Assembly (NCBI RefSeq): GCF_000695255.1
Contig: NZ_JMIB01000004.1
Span: 248,001-312,000, forward strand
Source of the DNA: Photobacterium galatheae
GTDB lineage: Bacteria; Pseudomonadota; Gammaproteobacteria; Enterobacterales; Vibrionaceae
Reading direction: 5' to 3'
DNA length: 64,000 nucleotides
Shown piece after piece: positions 1 through 8,545 of the stretch (position 1 is the first letter of the stretch; each line of letters opens with the position of its first letter). The notes beneath the pieces were generated by a model that saw nothing but the letters and a program-made list of their open reading frames with translations, was not told the DNA's origin and did no database searches. The translations under genes and the position numbers were made by a program.

Positions 1-305
1 AGGGCCGCAATCCGGCTCAGATCCGGGTTGGCACGGTCACCGACAGAAACCCACCCGGTGATACGTGAAACGACAGCCGGATGCAGGTTGAGCGGGTCAT
101 TGTCATCGGCGATCCCCACAGGGCTGATCCCGATGGCAGCCAGTGCATCTGCAAAAGCATACTCCAGTGTCACAATCCGTTGGGGCGGTGTGTTCAGAGT
201 GATGCAGTTTCCAAGGCTGTCTGTCATGGTTGCGGCGAAGGTGGTTGTGCTGGAGAAAAGAAACAGAGAAAAGGCGATCCAGCGCAGATATCCCAACAGA
301 GACAT
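1..305 (-). CDS. FecB-like iron(III)-siderophore periplasmic binding protein, 5' part only
   Basis: About 101 codons run off the left edge. The start is ATG at 305 with a GGGAG Shine-Dalgarno just upstream. The first ~24 residues (MSLLGYLRWIAFSLFLF, then SSTTTFAA) form a signal peptide. The mature part carries the pattern PQRIVTLEYAFADALAAIG, then PVGIADDND, then W.SVGDRANPDLSRIAA, which closely resembles E. coli FecB (citrate-iron binding) and related class III substrate-binding proteins. The inferred role is to capture a ferric siderophore or ferric dicitrate in the periplasm for an ABC importer whose genes should lie left of the window. The exact ligand cannot be told. No convincing Fur box was found upstream. 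Confidence 0.85.
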   Translation of the reverse strand, partial: MSLLGYLRWIAFSLFLFSSTTTFAATMTDSLGNCITLNTPPQRIVTLEYAFADALAAIGISPVGIADDNDPLNLHPAVVSRITGWVSVGDRANPDLSRIAA

Positions 306-600
306 GGTACTCCCTTGATGAATAGAGAAAAATATTATGGATGATGGAGCTATTGCTGCTTCATTCTAATGGCTTTCAGTGGCAGTACAAGTGGAGGAAC
401 CTGTTCTGTACTGAGTTCGGACCCAGTTCTGGACCGGGATCGGGTTGATGCCGAGATCGCTTGATGTCCGGGCCGGATTATATTTCACGGGCGTTGGGCA
501 GCATCCGGTAAGAATATACGCCATACTTGCGCTAACACATTGAAATTCTGTCACTGTTGGTTAGGATTTCAGCAATGTTCTGTCATGGAGTGGCCTATTG
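306..600. other. Intergenic region between divergent genes
   Basis: About 295 bases separate the fecB-like gene (leftward) from the ABC export set (rightward). I see no convincing gene. It contains an imperfect inverted repeat around 417-438 (GGACCCAG, TT, CTGGACC) that could be an operator or a stem-loop in the leader of the leftward gene. A GCCACTG-like string near 378 on the minus strand recalls a cobalamin riboswitch box, but the rest of that riboswitch core is missing. Confidence 0.4.
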
Positions 601-1560
601 ATGAAAATTGTCGGGAATTGGGGCGTTGTTGTGTTGATTGTCCTGCTGCTTTTTGGGTGTGATCGATCATCCACGTCGCAGGCTTTGGGCACACTGGAGC
701 GTGACCGGATTACTCTGACCGCCACCGCGACTGAAATCATCCGCTCGATGCCCGTAGAAGAAGGTCAGCCCGTGAAAGCCGGGGAAGTGCTGGTCGAACT
801 CGACACAACACGTCAAATTGCAGTGCTGGCACAGACCAAGGCGCAGCAGGCAAAAGCGGAGGCTTATCTGCTGAGACTGACCAATGGGGAGCGGGTGGAA
901 GATATTGCAGCAGCCAAAGCCGGTCTGGAGCAGGCGGAAGCCCGGCTGGTCGATGCCGAAAAAACTTATGTACGCCGTGAACGGCTGGTCAGGCAGAAAC
1001 TGATTAGTGTGGCAGAGCGGGATAACGCCCGGGCAGAGCGGGATGCGGCGAGAGCCGCCGTGACGGCTGCCCGTGAAAACCTGACCAAGCTGACCCGGGG
1101 GGAGCGCCCTGAGGATATTCAGCAGGCTCAGGCAGAACTGGAAGCAGCAAAGGCCAATGTGGCGTTGCAGCAGCGTATCCTGAGCGACTTAACGGTGGTC
1201 GCAACCCGAGACGGGATTGTCGATAGCTTGCCCTATAACCGGGGTGAACGAGTACCGATGAATGCAGTTATTGCCGTGATTCAGGCCAATACCCGCCCTT
1301 ATGCCAGAGTCTATGTCCCGGAGCCTTATCGTGTGGCGATGCTGCCCGGCAAACAAGCCGCTGTCCATGTTGATGGTGTTTCACAACCCTTTGAAGGCAA
1401 ATTACGCTGGATAGCCACAGAACCGGCGTTTACACCGTATTACGCGCTGAATGAAGATGACAGAGCGCGGCTGGTGTATCTGGCGGAGTTCGATTTGCCG
1501 GATGAAGCCCGCTCCCTGCCGTCCGGAGTACCTGTTCAGGTGGAGATGTCTATTGAGTGA
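601..1560 (+). CDS. HlyD-family membrane fusion lipoprotein of an ABC exporter
   Basis: This is a periplasmic adaptor of 319 residues that would bridge an inner-membrane ABC exporter to an outer-membrane channel. The N-terminus is a lipoprotein signal (LLLFGC, Cys at about residue 21). The residue after the Cys is Asp, the classical inner-membrane retention signal. Residues ~45-75 form a lipoyl/biotinyl half-motif. A long Ala/Glu/Arg-rich coiled coil follows (~80-190), then the second lipoyl half and beta-barrel. The arrangement resembles YbhG. I chose ATG 601 over the TTG three bases before it; GGAG lies about 10 bases upstream. The stop overlaps the next gene, so the three exporter genes are one operon. 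Confidence 0.85.
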   Translation: MKIVGNWGVVVLIVLLLFGCDRSSTSQALGTLERDRITLTATATEIIRSMPVEEGQPVKAGEVLVELDTTRQIAVLAQTKAQQAKAEAYLLRLTNGERVEDIAAAKAGLEQAEARLVDAEKTYVRRERLVRQKLISVAERDNARAERDAARAAVTAARENLTKLTRGERPEDIQQAQAELEAAKANVALQQRILSDLTVVATRDGIVDSLPYNRGERVPMNAVIAVIQANTRPYARVYVPEPYRVAMLPGKQAAVHVDGVSQPFEGKLRWIATEPAFTPYYALNEDDRARLVYLAEFDLPDEARSLPSGVPVQVEMSIE

Positions 1561-2479
1561 ACTTGCGATCTGTGCAACCGGGCTGACGCGGCGGTTCGGC
1601 GATTTTACCGCAGTGAATCAGCTGAACCTTGAAGTGCCCAAAGGCAGTATTTATGGTTTTCTGGGGCCAAACGGATGTGGGAAATCAACCACGCTGAGGA
1701 TGCTGACTGGCCTGCTGAGCCCGAGTGAAGGGGACATTAATGTGCTGGGGCTGCGTATTCCGGAGCAGGCAGAAGCGCTCCGGATGAAGATTGGTTATAT
1801 GACGCAGAAGTTTTCATTGTATGAAGACTTGTCGGTTGCAGAAAACCTGCAGTTCATTGGCCAGATTTATGGTCTGCCGTCTCGTGCACTCAAACCCAGA
1901 GTTGCGGAACTCGCAGAGACCTACAATTTAAACCGGTTATTGAAGCAACGGGTTGGCAGTATGAGCGGGGGCCAGAAACAGCGTCTGGCACTGGCGGCCG
2001 CAGTGATGCATCAGCCGGATTTATTATTTTTAGATGAGCCGACATCGGCAGTTGATCCCCAGTCGAGGCGAGACTTTTGGGAGCAGTTGTTCGATTTGTC
2101 TGATCTGGGCACCACGATTCTTGTGACGACACACTACATGGATGAAGCCGAGCGTTGCCACGGACTGGCCATTATGGAAGCGGGTGAGATCAAAGCGGAT
2201 GGCCCACCCAATCAGCTCATGGAGCAGATGGGCGTCAGTGTGGTAGAAATTAAGGCGTCGGGGCTGCGTCAGATGAAAGAACATTTGCTCTTGTTACCTG
2301 AGGTTGTGTCGGCCGCACAGCTGGGCATTCGGCTGCGTGTCCTGGTTCGGGCCGAAGAAACTGATCCGGTGACCTGGCTGAAGCAACAGATGCCGGTACT
2401 GGAGCAGGCTGAGCTGACCGTCGTTCGCCCAAGTCTGGAAGATGTGTTTGTCACCAGCACAGGGAAGCCTCGCCCATGA
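1553..2479 (+). CDS. ABC transporter ATP-binding protein (YbhF/CcmA-like exporter)
   Basis: Nucleotide-binding subunit of about 308 residues for an ABC-2 type exporter. Visible motifs are Walker A GPNGCGKST, the signature MSGGQKQRL, Walker B LLFLDEPTSAVDP and the switch His in TTHYMDEAE. The C-terminal ~80 residues are the DrrA/YbhF-type extension. The likely start is TTG at 1553, which overlaps the fusion-protein stop by eight bases and sits seven bases after GGAG. No in-frame ATG lies nearby and the family N-terminus begins just here. The open frame extends further upstream but only as a shadow of the previous gene. It ends in a four-base ATGA overlap with the permease gene, which suggests translational coupling. 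Confidence 0.85.
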   Translation: MSELAICATGLTRRFGDFTAVNQLNLEVPKGSIYGFLGPNGCGKSTTLRMLTGLLSPSEGDINVLGLRIPEQAEALRMKIGYMTQKFSLYEDLSVAENLQFIGQIYGLPSRALKPRVAELAETYNLNRLLKQRVGSMSGGQKQRLALAAAVMHQPDLLFLDEPTSAVDPQSRRDFWEQLFDLSDLGTTILVTTHYMDEAERCHGLAIMEAGEIKADGPPNQLMEQMGVSVVEIKASGLRQMKEHLLLLPEVVSAAQLGIRLRVLVRAEETDPVTWLKQQMPVLEQAELTVVRPSLEDVFVTSTGKPRP

Positions 2480-3594
2480 ATGTCGTGGCCAGTTTGATTC
2501 GGATGAAAGCGATTCTGGTGAAGGAGTTTCGCCAGCTTTCCCGTGATCGGATCACCTTCGGCATGGTGGTGATGATTCCGCTGATTCAGTTGCTGCTGTT
2601 TGGTTTTGCAATCAATACCGATGTGCGCAACATTCCGGTTGCTGTGGTGGATCAAAGTCAGTCTCAGTATGGGCGGATCATTCTTGAGGCGGTCAAGGCA
2701 ACTCAGGTGGTGACCGTGGTGGATGCTTACGCGACGCCTCATGAGGGTGAGCAGGCGATTACCGCGGGAAAAGTCCGGGGTGTGCTGGTTTTGCCCCGGG
2801 ATCTGGATCAGCGACTGGCACAGCACCGGGAAGCAGGGCAGTGGCTGGTTGATGGCTCCGATACCATGGTCAGCTCTGCACTGTTGCAGCTTCAGAATAT
2901 GCCGGTTCAGAATCTGGTGGGAGATTATAAAGCGCAGCAATCCAGCGTGATGACGCCCACCTTTGAAGTCGCACTGTATTTCAACCCGGAACGCCGGACG
3001 GCGGTGAATATTGTGCCCGGTTTGCTGGGGGTGATCCTGACGATGACAATGATTCTCTTCACGTCGGCAGCCATTGTTCGTGAACGGGAACGAGGGAACC
3101 TGGAATTGCTGATCACAACCCCGGTGCACTCGCTGGAACTGATGCTGGCGAAAATCGCGCCTTATATCTTCATTGGCTTGATTCAGGTGGGGATTATTCT
3201 TGGATTGGGCCATTTTATTTTTGAGGTGCCAATCAATGGTCCGCTGAGTCAGATCCTGTTCGGAACCCTGTTGTTTATCTCCGCCAGCCTGACATTGGGG
3301 CTTGTGATTTCGACTATTGCGCAGACGCAACTTCAGGCGATGCAGATGACGGTCTTTATCCTGTTGCCTTCCATTTTGTTGTCCGGGTTTATGTTTCCCT
3401 ATGAAGGCATGCCGGTTGTGGCTCAGTGGATTGCGGAGGTGCTGCCGGCGACGCATTTTATGCGCATGATCCGGGGGGTTGTGCTGAGAGGGGCAGATTT
3501 GGCTGTTCTCTGGAAAGATGCTTTGTGGTTGTTTGGTTTTACCTTGCTGGGGCTGCTGGTGGCATCCTGGCGGTTTAAGAAAACGCTGGACTGA
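2476..3594 (+). CDS. ABC-2 type exporter permease (YbhS/YbhR-like)
   Basis: Inner-membrane permease of 372 residues. One membrane segment lies near the N-terminus (MIPLIQLLLFGFAIN), followed by a large periplasmic domain (~45-175) and a cluster of five hydrophobic segments from ~180 to the end. The GNLELLITTPV and LPATHFMRMIRG signatures are characteristic of ABC-2 permeases (DUF/ABC2_membrane_3). With the preceding ATPase and lipoprotein adaptor it makes a tripartite drug or lipid exporter. The E. coli YbhGFSR relative has two permeases whereas only one is present here, so it probably works as a homodimer. The substrate is unknown. Confidence 0.85.
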   Translation: MNVVASLIRMKAILVKEFRQLSRDRITFGMVVMIPLIQLLLFGFAINTDVRNIPVAVVDQSQSQYGRIILEAVKATQVVTVVDAYATPHEGEQAITAGKVRGVLVLPRDLDQRLAQHREAGQWLVDGSDTMVSSALLQLQNMPVQNLVGDYKAQQSSVMTPTFEVALYFNPERRTAVNIVPGLLGVILTMTMILFTSAAIVRERERGNLELLITTPVHSLELMLAKIAPYIFIGLIQVGIILGLGHFIFEVPINGPLSQILFGTLLFISASLTLGLVISTIAQTQLQAMQMTVFILLPSILLSGFMFPYEGMPVVAQWIAEVLPATHFMRMIRGVVLRGADLAVLWKDALWLFGFTLLGLLVASWRFKKTLD

Positions 3595-3671
3595 CGAGTG
3601 CCGACTGCTGAGATCGCAAATGAAGGCAACATGCTGATATGATGCCGTTCAGTGGTCGCAAGGCCGTGTAG

Positions 3672-4598
3672 ATGCGGTATGCAGGAGTGGGTGTGGGGAA
3701 AGGTGTTTTTTTATCAGTCTTGTCGTCTTGTCTGTTTGGCGGGATGTATTTTTATGCAACCTTGCTTCATCCATTGGATGGAGAAGCGATTTTCAGTTGG
3801 CGATTATTGCTGACGCTGCCTTTTCTGACCCTCTTCTTACTGAGCAGTCATGCCTGGGGGCAGGTCACAGACATTGCGGGACAGATTCGTAAACGTCCGC
3901 TGCTTTGGCTGGGGATTCCTTTGTCGGCTGGCCTGTTAGGGCTGCAATTCTGGCTCTTTTTGTGGGCGCCGGTGAATGGTCGGGCTCTGCCGGTTTCTCT
4001 GGGCTATTTTATGATGCCACTGGTGATGGTGGTGTTGGGCCGTCTGGTCTATCAAGATCGGCTGAGTCGGTTGCAGCAAGTTGCGGTACTTCTTGCGGGG
4101 GTAGGCGTTGCGAATAAGCTTTGGCTATCGGGTGGGTTGTACTGGGAAACCTGGGTAGTTGCGATTGGCTATCCGGCCTATTTCATGTTGCGGCGAAAAA
4201 TGGGCACAGACAGCCTGGGTGGCCTGTGGTTCGATATGGCCTTGATGTTACCCCCGGTGATCTGGTGGCTTTTTATTCAGCACGACAGTCTGAACGTATT
4301 GATGCAGCATTCACAATTGATTGTCTTGGTGATCGGGCTGGGTGTACTGAGTGCGTTGGCGGTTGGCAGTTATATTGTCGCCAGCCGTTTACTGAGTTTC
4401 AGTCTGTTCGGACTGCTGAGTTATGTCGAACCGGTATTGTTGGTGATTGTGTCACTCTTGCTGGGGGAACGGATACAGGGCGGAGAGTGGATCACTTATC
4501 TTGCGATCTGGTGCGCCGTGGCGTGTTTAATACTCGATTGCGTGCGCCAGCTGTTGACCCAGCGGCAGGTCCGGCTGGCAGATGGAATGCGTGACTAA
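3672..4598 (+). CDS. rarD: EamA/RarD-family membrane transporter
   Basis: A 308-residue protein with about ten hydrophobic segments and the two EamA repeats. The N-terminal pattern GVFLSVLSSCLFGGMYFY, the FSWRLLLTLP segment, and GYFMMPLVMVVLGRLVYQDRL with a second-repeat LSYVEPVLL are typical of RarD-type carriers. Members are thought to move amino acids, drugs or metabolites across the inner membrane; the E. coli rarD substrate is not firmly established. It starts 78 bases after the exporter permease on the same strand and ends before a convergent gene, separated by a stem-loop terminator. The symbol is by similarity only. Confidence 0.7.
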   Translation: MRYAGVGVGKGVFLSVLSSCLFGGMYFYATLLHPLDGEAIFSWRLLLTLPFLTLFLLSSHAWGQVTDIAGQIRKRPLLWLGIPLSAGLLGLQFWLFLWAPVNGRALPVSLGYFMMPLVMVVLGRLVYQDRLSRLQQVAVLLAGVGVANKLWLSGGLYWETWVVAIGYPAYFMLRRKMGTDSLGGLWFDMALMLPPVIWWLFIQHDSLNVLMQHSQLIVLVIGLGVLSALAVGSYIVASRLLSFSLFGLLSYVEPVLLVIVSLLLGERIQGGEWITYLAIWCAVACLILDCVRQLLTQRQVRLADGMRD

Positions 4599-4646
4599 AA
4601 CAACAGTGTTATCTATGCCTGTCTAGATTTGCCTATGCCTATCTAC

Positions 4647-4675
4647 GCCCGCGAATCTCTGCGGGCATATTTCTT
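4647..4675. terminator. Terminator between rarD-like and yiaV-like genes
   Basis: GCCCGC, an eight-base loop, then GCGGGC, followed by ATATTTCTTC. It sits between convergent genes; the T-rich side favours rightward transcription, ending the rarD-like gene. Confidence 0.65.
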
Positions 4676-4682
4676 CAACCTT

Positions 4683-5813
4683 TTAATGATCCAGATACAG
4701 GTAGTTTTGCCAGCTTTTCATCCGTATGAGGATTTTACGCATCACTGCCAGATGGTGGGCATGATCGGAATAGACCGCTATTTCCATATTCGCGCCTAAA
4801 GGTAGCTTGTACTCGCTGATGTCATCGATCATTTTGAACCTGACCAGTGGTCGCCCCTGACGCATCAGGATATCTGTCCCATATAGGACACCCTGTGCCT
4901 GAGCCTGACCTTCACCAATGGCCGGAAGCACCTCAACGACCTCAGCTTTAAATGTTCTTCCCGGAATAGCCCGGAAAATGACATCGGCTTCAAAGCCGGG
5001 CTGAAGGCGTAACAGCGAATTCTGACGAAATGCCCCGATAATGAACTCATCATCGGTATTGATAAAGGTCATGACTGGACGCAGTGGGAGCGGAACAGCC
5101 ATCATGCCCGGCCGGAGCAACACCTGAGTCACAAAACCATGGGTTGGCGCTCGGACGACAGTGGCATCCAAATCGAACCGGGCTTTCACCAACTGAGCTT
5201 CAATCTGGGCAATGCTGGTATTCTGCCCATTGATATTCGATTCGTAGACCAGTTTGGCGCGTCGTTCTTCAGCCTCAGCGGCATCGAGCGAGGCTTCAGC
5301 GCTTCGGTAAAACTGCTCGCGGTTATCGACATCGGCTTTCGTGAAAGCACCACGTTTATAACCGGTCGCATAGCGTCGGTATTGCTGATAGGTGCGATCT
5401 CGTTCTGCCTGAGCTTTCACTCGGGTTGACATCGCGGCTTTGTAAGCGGCTTCAAGTCCCAGCACATTCTGCTTCGTTTCTTCCAGCTGTGCTTCCAGCC
5501 GGCTCACTTCAGCCTGAAAAGGCGTCGGGTCAATTTTAAACAGCACATCGCCTTGTTTTAACGGTGAATTTGGTGTGACCGGCACCTCAATCACTTTCCC
5601 CCGGACATTCGGCATGATGGGGGTTGAAACATAGTATTCACCGCCCAGGCTGGTGTGTGGATGGTTGTAGTTCATGAACAGCACCAGCGCACCCACCAGA
5701 AAAATACCGCCAAGCACGGCTGTCGGGACGGTCCATTTATTCAGCGGGATGCGAAAGACTTTAAAGATAAAAATACAGATGGCAGCGTAAGAGAGAACCA
5801 GCAGGGTTTCCAT
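4683..5813 (-). CDS. HlyD-family inner-membrane secretion adaptor (YiaV/YibH-like)
   Basis: A 376-residue membrane fusion protein. Two hydrophobic stretches occur at the N-terminus (residues ~4-20 and ~28-48). Next come a lipoyl half-motif (VRGKVIEVPV, then PLKQGDVLFKID), a coiled coil (~80-200) and the second half (VVRAPTHGFVTQVLLRPGMM). The pairing with a DUF3302 gene immediately upstream matches E. coli yiaW-yiaV, a conserved pair of uncertain function, probably an efflux adaptor. Its start codon shares one base with the stop of the upstream gene, so the two are translated together. No cognate pump gene is adjacent. Confidence 0.8.
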   Translation of the reverse strand: METLLVLSYAAICIFIFKVFRIPLNKWTVPTAVLGGIFLVGALVLFMNYNHPHTSLGGEYYVSTPIMPNVRGKVIEVPVTPNSPLKQGDVLFKIDPTPFQAEVSRLEAQLEETKQNVLGLEAAYKAAMSTRVKAQAERDRTYQQYRRYATGYKRGAFTKADVDNREQFYRSAEASLDAAEAEERRAKLVYESNINGQNTSIAQIEAQLVKARFDLDATVVRAPTHGFVTQVLLRPGMMAVPLPLRPVMTFINTDDEFIIGAFRQNSLLRLQPGFEADVIFRAIPGRTFKAEVVEVLPAIGEGQAQAQGVLYGTDILMRQGRPLVRFKMIDDISEYKLPLGANMEIAVYSDHAHHLAVMRKILIRMKSWQNYLYLDH

Positions 5814-6211
5814 TATTGATTGCCCTCGTCATTGTTTTTGTTTTGACTCGCAGGGTTCATTGGCTGCTGGGGGGGAGCGTGTTGTTTGAGTGCGGTCAGT
5901 TCGGTTTGCAGCAGTTGAATCTGTGTTTCCATTTTGGTGATTTGTGATTGCAGCAGCACCTGTTCATTTTGAATTTGCTGAAATCCCCAGCCTCGATCTT
6001 TTCTCCACAAGGTGGCCCATATCCATAAAAAGGGCCACAGGGCATGTAATGTGAATAAACTCACCCACCCGGCGTAGTGGATGGCATCCTGATGGGGATG
6101 TTCCCGTTCTTTGGCAATCTCATAGGGAATGTCGTGAATTGCGATGATGCCATAAAACATCACCAAGGCGACAAAGATCAGCAGTCCTAATGCAAAATAA
6201 TCTAAAAACAT
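5813..6211 (-). CDS. yiaW: DUF3302 inner-membrane protein (YiaW-like)
   Basis: A 132-residue protein with two membrane segments (residues ~5-25, FALGLLIFVALVMFYGI, and ~48-68, VSLFTLHALWPFLWIWA). The conserved IHDIPYEIAKEREHPHQDAI segment between them is typical of the YiaW family. The last ~50 residues form a Gln-rich coiled coil that ends in a polar tail; this is longer than in the ~107-residue E. coli protein. It is the first gene of a two-gene operon with the HlyD adaptor. Function is unknown; it probably assembles with the adaptor in the inner membrane. Confidence 0.8.
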   Translation of the reverse strand: MFLDYFALGLLIFVALVMFYGIIAIHDIPYEIAKEREHPHQDAIHYAGWVSLFTLHALWPFLWIWATLWRKDRGWGFQQIQNEQVLLQSQITKMETQIQLLQTELTALKQHAPPQQPMNPASQNKNNDEGNQ

Positions 6212-6310
6212 AGAGTTACCTTAAAGTCTGAACTGTGCTCCCAAGAGTATAGCGAAAAAATAAACTTGGCAGTTGTAAGGTTTTTGACTTTAAGATTCAG
6301 TTCAGATGCG

Positions 6311-6335
6311 ACAGGCCAGCCAATGGCTGACCTGT
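6311..6335 (-). terminator. Inverted repeat downstream of proX
   Basis: ACAGGCCAGCC, AAT, GGCTGACCTGT: an 11-base stem with one mismatch, 37 bases beyond the proX stop. There is no real T-run on either side, so it may stabilise the mRNA end rather than terminate. Confidence 0.4.
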
Positions 6336-6371
6336 TCGATTGCATTTCAGATACATTGCGTCATCCAGTGT

Positions 6372-7388
6372 TTAGGATGCATCGTCAGCGGCTTGTTTCG
6401 CTTGTGTTATCCACTGATTAAACAGTTTCTGATGAGACTTAATCCAGCCGTTGGCATGATTTTCGATGTCCTGCTGGGAATTCTGGCCCTGACTCATCCG
6501 CATATTTTGGGCACTGACATCATTAATATCCAGCTTCATGATTTCAAACAGTTTTGCGGCGGCCGGGTTGTCTTGCGCAAATTTTTTGTTCGCCACGATC
6601 CGCATGCTGTTCATTTCAAAACCATAGTTTTTGCCGTTCGGCAGGGTCGTGTCCACATCTTTCCGCTCACCCGGTAGGGCTGAGAATGGTACTTCCAGCC
6701 AGACCACATCACGTCCCGGAACCAGGACACCACTCACCCAGTAGGGCGTCCAGGTGTAGTAAAGAATCGGCGAACCGCTCCGGTAACGGGAAATGGTATC
6801 GGCGATAATGGCAGCATAGTTCCCCTGATTGTGGGTGACTGTGTCACGCAGGCCGTAGACATCCAACTGATGTTCAATCACACCTTCACAGCCCCAGCCC
6901 GGGTTACAGCCGGTTAAATCGGCTTTGCCGTTTCCGTTCGCATCAAAGAGTTTGGCCAGTTTCGGATCTTTCAGCTGACTGATATTGGTGATGCCATATT
7001 TTTCTGCCGTCTTTTTGTCGATCAGATAACCCTGAGCAGCACCGGTAATATAATCGCCATGGCGGTAAAATTTCGTATCACCGCCGGATTTGACGTATTT
7101 ATCTTTGTGCAGTGGTGACCAGTTCACTGCCAGAAAGGTGGCGTCCCCATTCGCAATCGAGGTATAGCCAACGTTATAGTCGACCTCTTTGGTGGGCAGC
7201 ACATTGTATCCCAGTGCTTCTAAAGCTTTATTGACGATCAGGGTCTGAAAGGTTTCTTCCGCCACGGTGCTTTGCACGGGCTGGACGGTCACGCCCTGAC
7301 CGGGCTGCTCCGCTGCGGTTGCGGTCCATGTCGTGGTACTGGCAAGCAGTGCCGCTGAGAGTGAGAGTGACTTCCACGTTGTTGTCAT
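6372..7388 (-). CDS. proX: Glycine betaine/proline-betaine periplasmic binding protein ProX
   Basis: Solute-binding component of the ProVWX osmoprotectant importer, 338 residues. It has a signal peptide of ~25 residues ending in TATAA. Features of the OpuAC fold are visible: [31 protein letters not shown] with aromatic residues that would cage the trimethylammonium group, and the paired Cys in [10 protein letters not shown], as in E. coli ProX. It is the last gene of the operon, 10 bases after proW. Expression is expected to rise with osmolarity through the operon promoter. The assignment is firm; the precise betaine preference is inferred. Confidence 0.93.
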   Translation of the reverse strand: MTTTWKSLSLSAALLASTTTWTATAAEQPGQGVTVQPVQSTVAEETFQTLIVNKALEALGYNVLPTKEVDYNVGYTSIANGDATFLAVNWSPLHKDKYVKSGGDTKFYRHGDYITGAAQGYLIDKKTAEKYGITNISQLKDPKLAKLFDANGNGKADLTGCNPGWGCEGVIEHQLDVYGLRDTVTHNQGNYAAIIADTISRYRSGSPILYYTWTPYWVSGVLVPGRDVVWLEVPFSALPGERKDVDTTLPNGKNYGFEMNSMRIVANKKFAQDNPAAAKLFEIMKLDINDVSAQNMRMSQGQNSQQDIENHANGWIKSHQKLFNQWITQAKQAADDAS

Positions 7389-7398
7389 TGTTGTCTCC

Positions 7399-8544
7399 TT
7401 AAGATTGTGAATGGGTCGTCAGTTGTGGGGTTTCGTCTTTTTTGAACCGACGATAAACAAAACCAATCGGGCCGTGTTCATACCAGTGACGATAGGCTTT
7501 GCCACGCTCTGAAGCCCCCATGGCCTGAGTTAAACGGTCCAGCAGGATTGCCAGAATAACGATCCCCAGACCACCAATGGCGGCCAGCCCCATGTCCAGA
7601 CGACCGATCCCCCGCAGGACCATCTGGCCCAGACCACCGACGGCGATCATCGAAGCAATCACCACCATGGACAGGGCGAGCATCAGTGTCTGGTTGACGC
7701 CAGCCATAATGGTTGGCATGGCCAGTGGCAACTGAACTTTATAGAGCATCTGCTTCGGATTCGCGCCAAAGGAATGTGCAGCCTCAATGAGTTCTTCCGG
7801 AACCTGCCGGATCCCCAGAATTGTCAGCCGGATGATCGGGGGCAAGGCAAAGATGATGGTCACCACAACACCGGGGACGTTCCCGATCCCAAAGAGCATG
7901 ACAATCGGCACCAGATACACAAAGGCTGGCGTTGTCTGCATGGCATCCAGCACAGGCCGGATAACTTTGGCAGCTTTTTCGCTGCGTGCCAGCCAGATCC
8001 CGGTGGGCAGCCCAATCAGCAGGCAGAAAAAGACGGACGTCAGAACCAGGGCCAAAGTGACCATCGCCTGATCCCAGGCACCGATTGCGCCAATCAGAAG
8101 CAGCGAGATCAACGATGCGACCCCCATGCGCGGCCCTGCGATCTGCCAGGCCAGAATCATGATCAGGAAAATCATCAGGAGTGCAGGTGTTGATTGCAGT
8201 GAGGTTTGAAAGGCCGTAAGAATGTAATCAATAGGCACACTGATGGCCTGAAAGGCAGGGCGGAAGTTAGCGACCAGCCAGTTGATCCCCTCTTCAACCC
8301 AGTGGTCAAATGGAATCAACGCATCCTGAAACGGGTGCATCCAGTCGATACTCGTGTCAGCCGGGGTTGATGCGGCTTCATTCAGCCAGTCGGAACCCGA
8401 ATTTGGCGTCGAACCGGCAGCATTGCCCCACGGATCAGTATTGGCGGTGTCTGCTGCTCCGGACCAGGGATCCTGTACCGGTGGCTGTTCCGGCACCGTT
8501 TCTGTGCCTGGTGCCGATGATGTGGTTTGTGTTTCCTGGCTCAT
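7399..8544 (-). CDS. proW: Glycine betaine ABC transporter permease ProW
   Basis: Inner-membrane permease of 381 residues. A long polar N-terminal tail (~95 residues, rich in Thr, Pro, Asn and Trp) precedes about six to seven hydrophobic segments. The EAA loop that docks on the ATPase reads [18 protein letters not shown]. The C-terminus is polar. Like E. coli ProW, it has the extended N-terminal region in front of the transmembrane core. Its start lies one base past the proV stop, with GGAGG inside the end of proV. It works as a dimer with ProV and receives betaine from ProX. Confidence 0.93.
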   Translation of the reverse strand: MSQETQTTSSAPGTETVPEQPPVQDPWSGAADTANTDPWGNAAGSTPNSGSDWLNEAASTPADTSIDWMHPFQDALIPFDHWVEEGINWLVANFRPAFQAISVPIDYILTAFQTSLQSTPALLMIFLIMILAWQIAGPRMGVASLISLLLIGAIGAWDQAMVTLALVLTSVFFCLLIGLPTGIWLARSEKAAKVIRPVLDAMQTTPAFVYLVPIVMLFGIGNVPGVVVTIIFALPPIIRLTILGIRQVPEELIEAAHSFGANPKQMLYKVQLPLAMPTIMAGVNQTLMLALSMVVIASMIAVGGLGQMVLRGIGRLDMGLAAIGGLGIVILAILLDRLTQAMGASERGKAYRHWYEHGPIGFVYRRFKKDETPQLTTHSQS

Positions 8545-8545
8545 G

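Noticed and set aside
366-554. 62-residue minus-strand frame upstream of the fecB-like gene
   Set aside because: No ribosome site and no family resemblance; odd Thr/Ser/Pro composition.
370-560. Cobalamin riboswitch
   Set aside because: GCCACTG and an AATCC string occur on the minus strand, but the CCCGCAACTGT core and proper spacing are missing.
2269-3456. 395-residue open frame on the minus strand
   Set aside because: It lies antisense to the ABC ATPase end and permease gene, is full of His/Gln/Arg with no domain or ribosome site, and the plus-strand frame is clearly the real permease.
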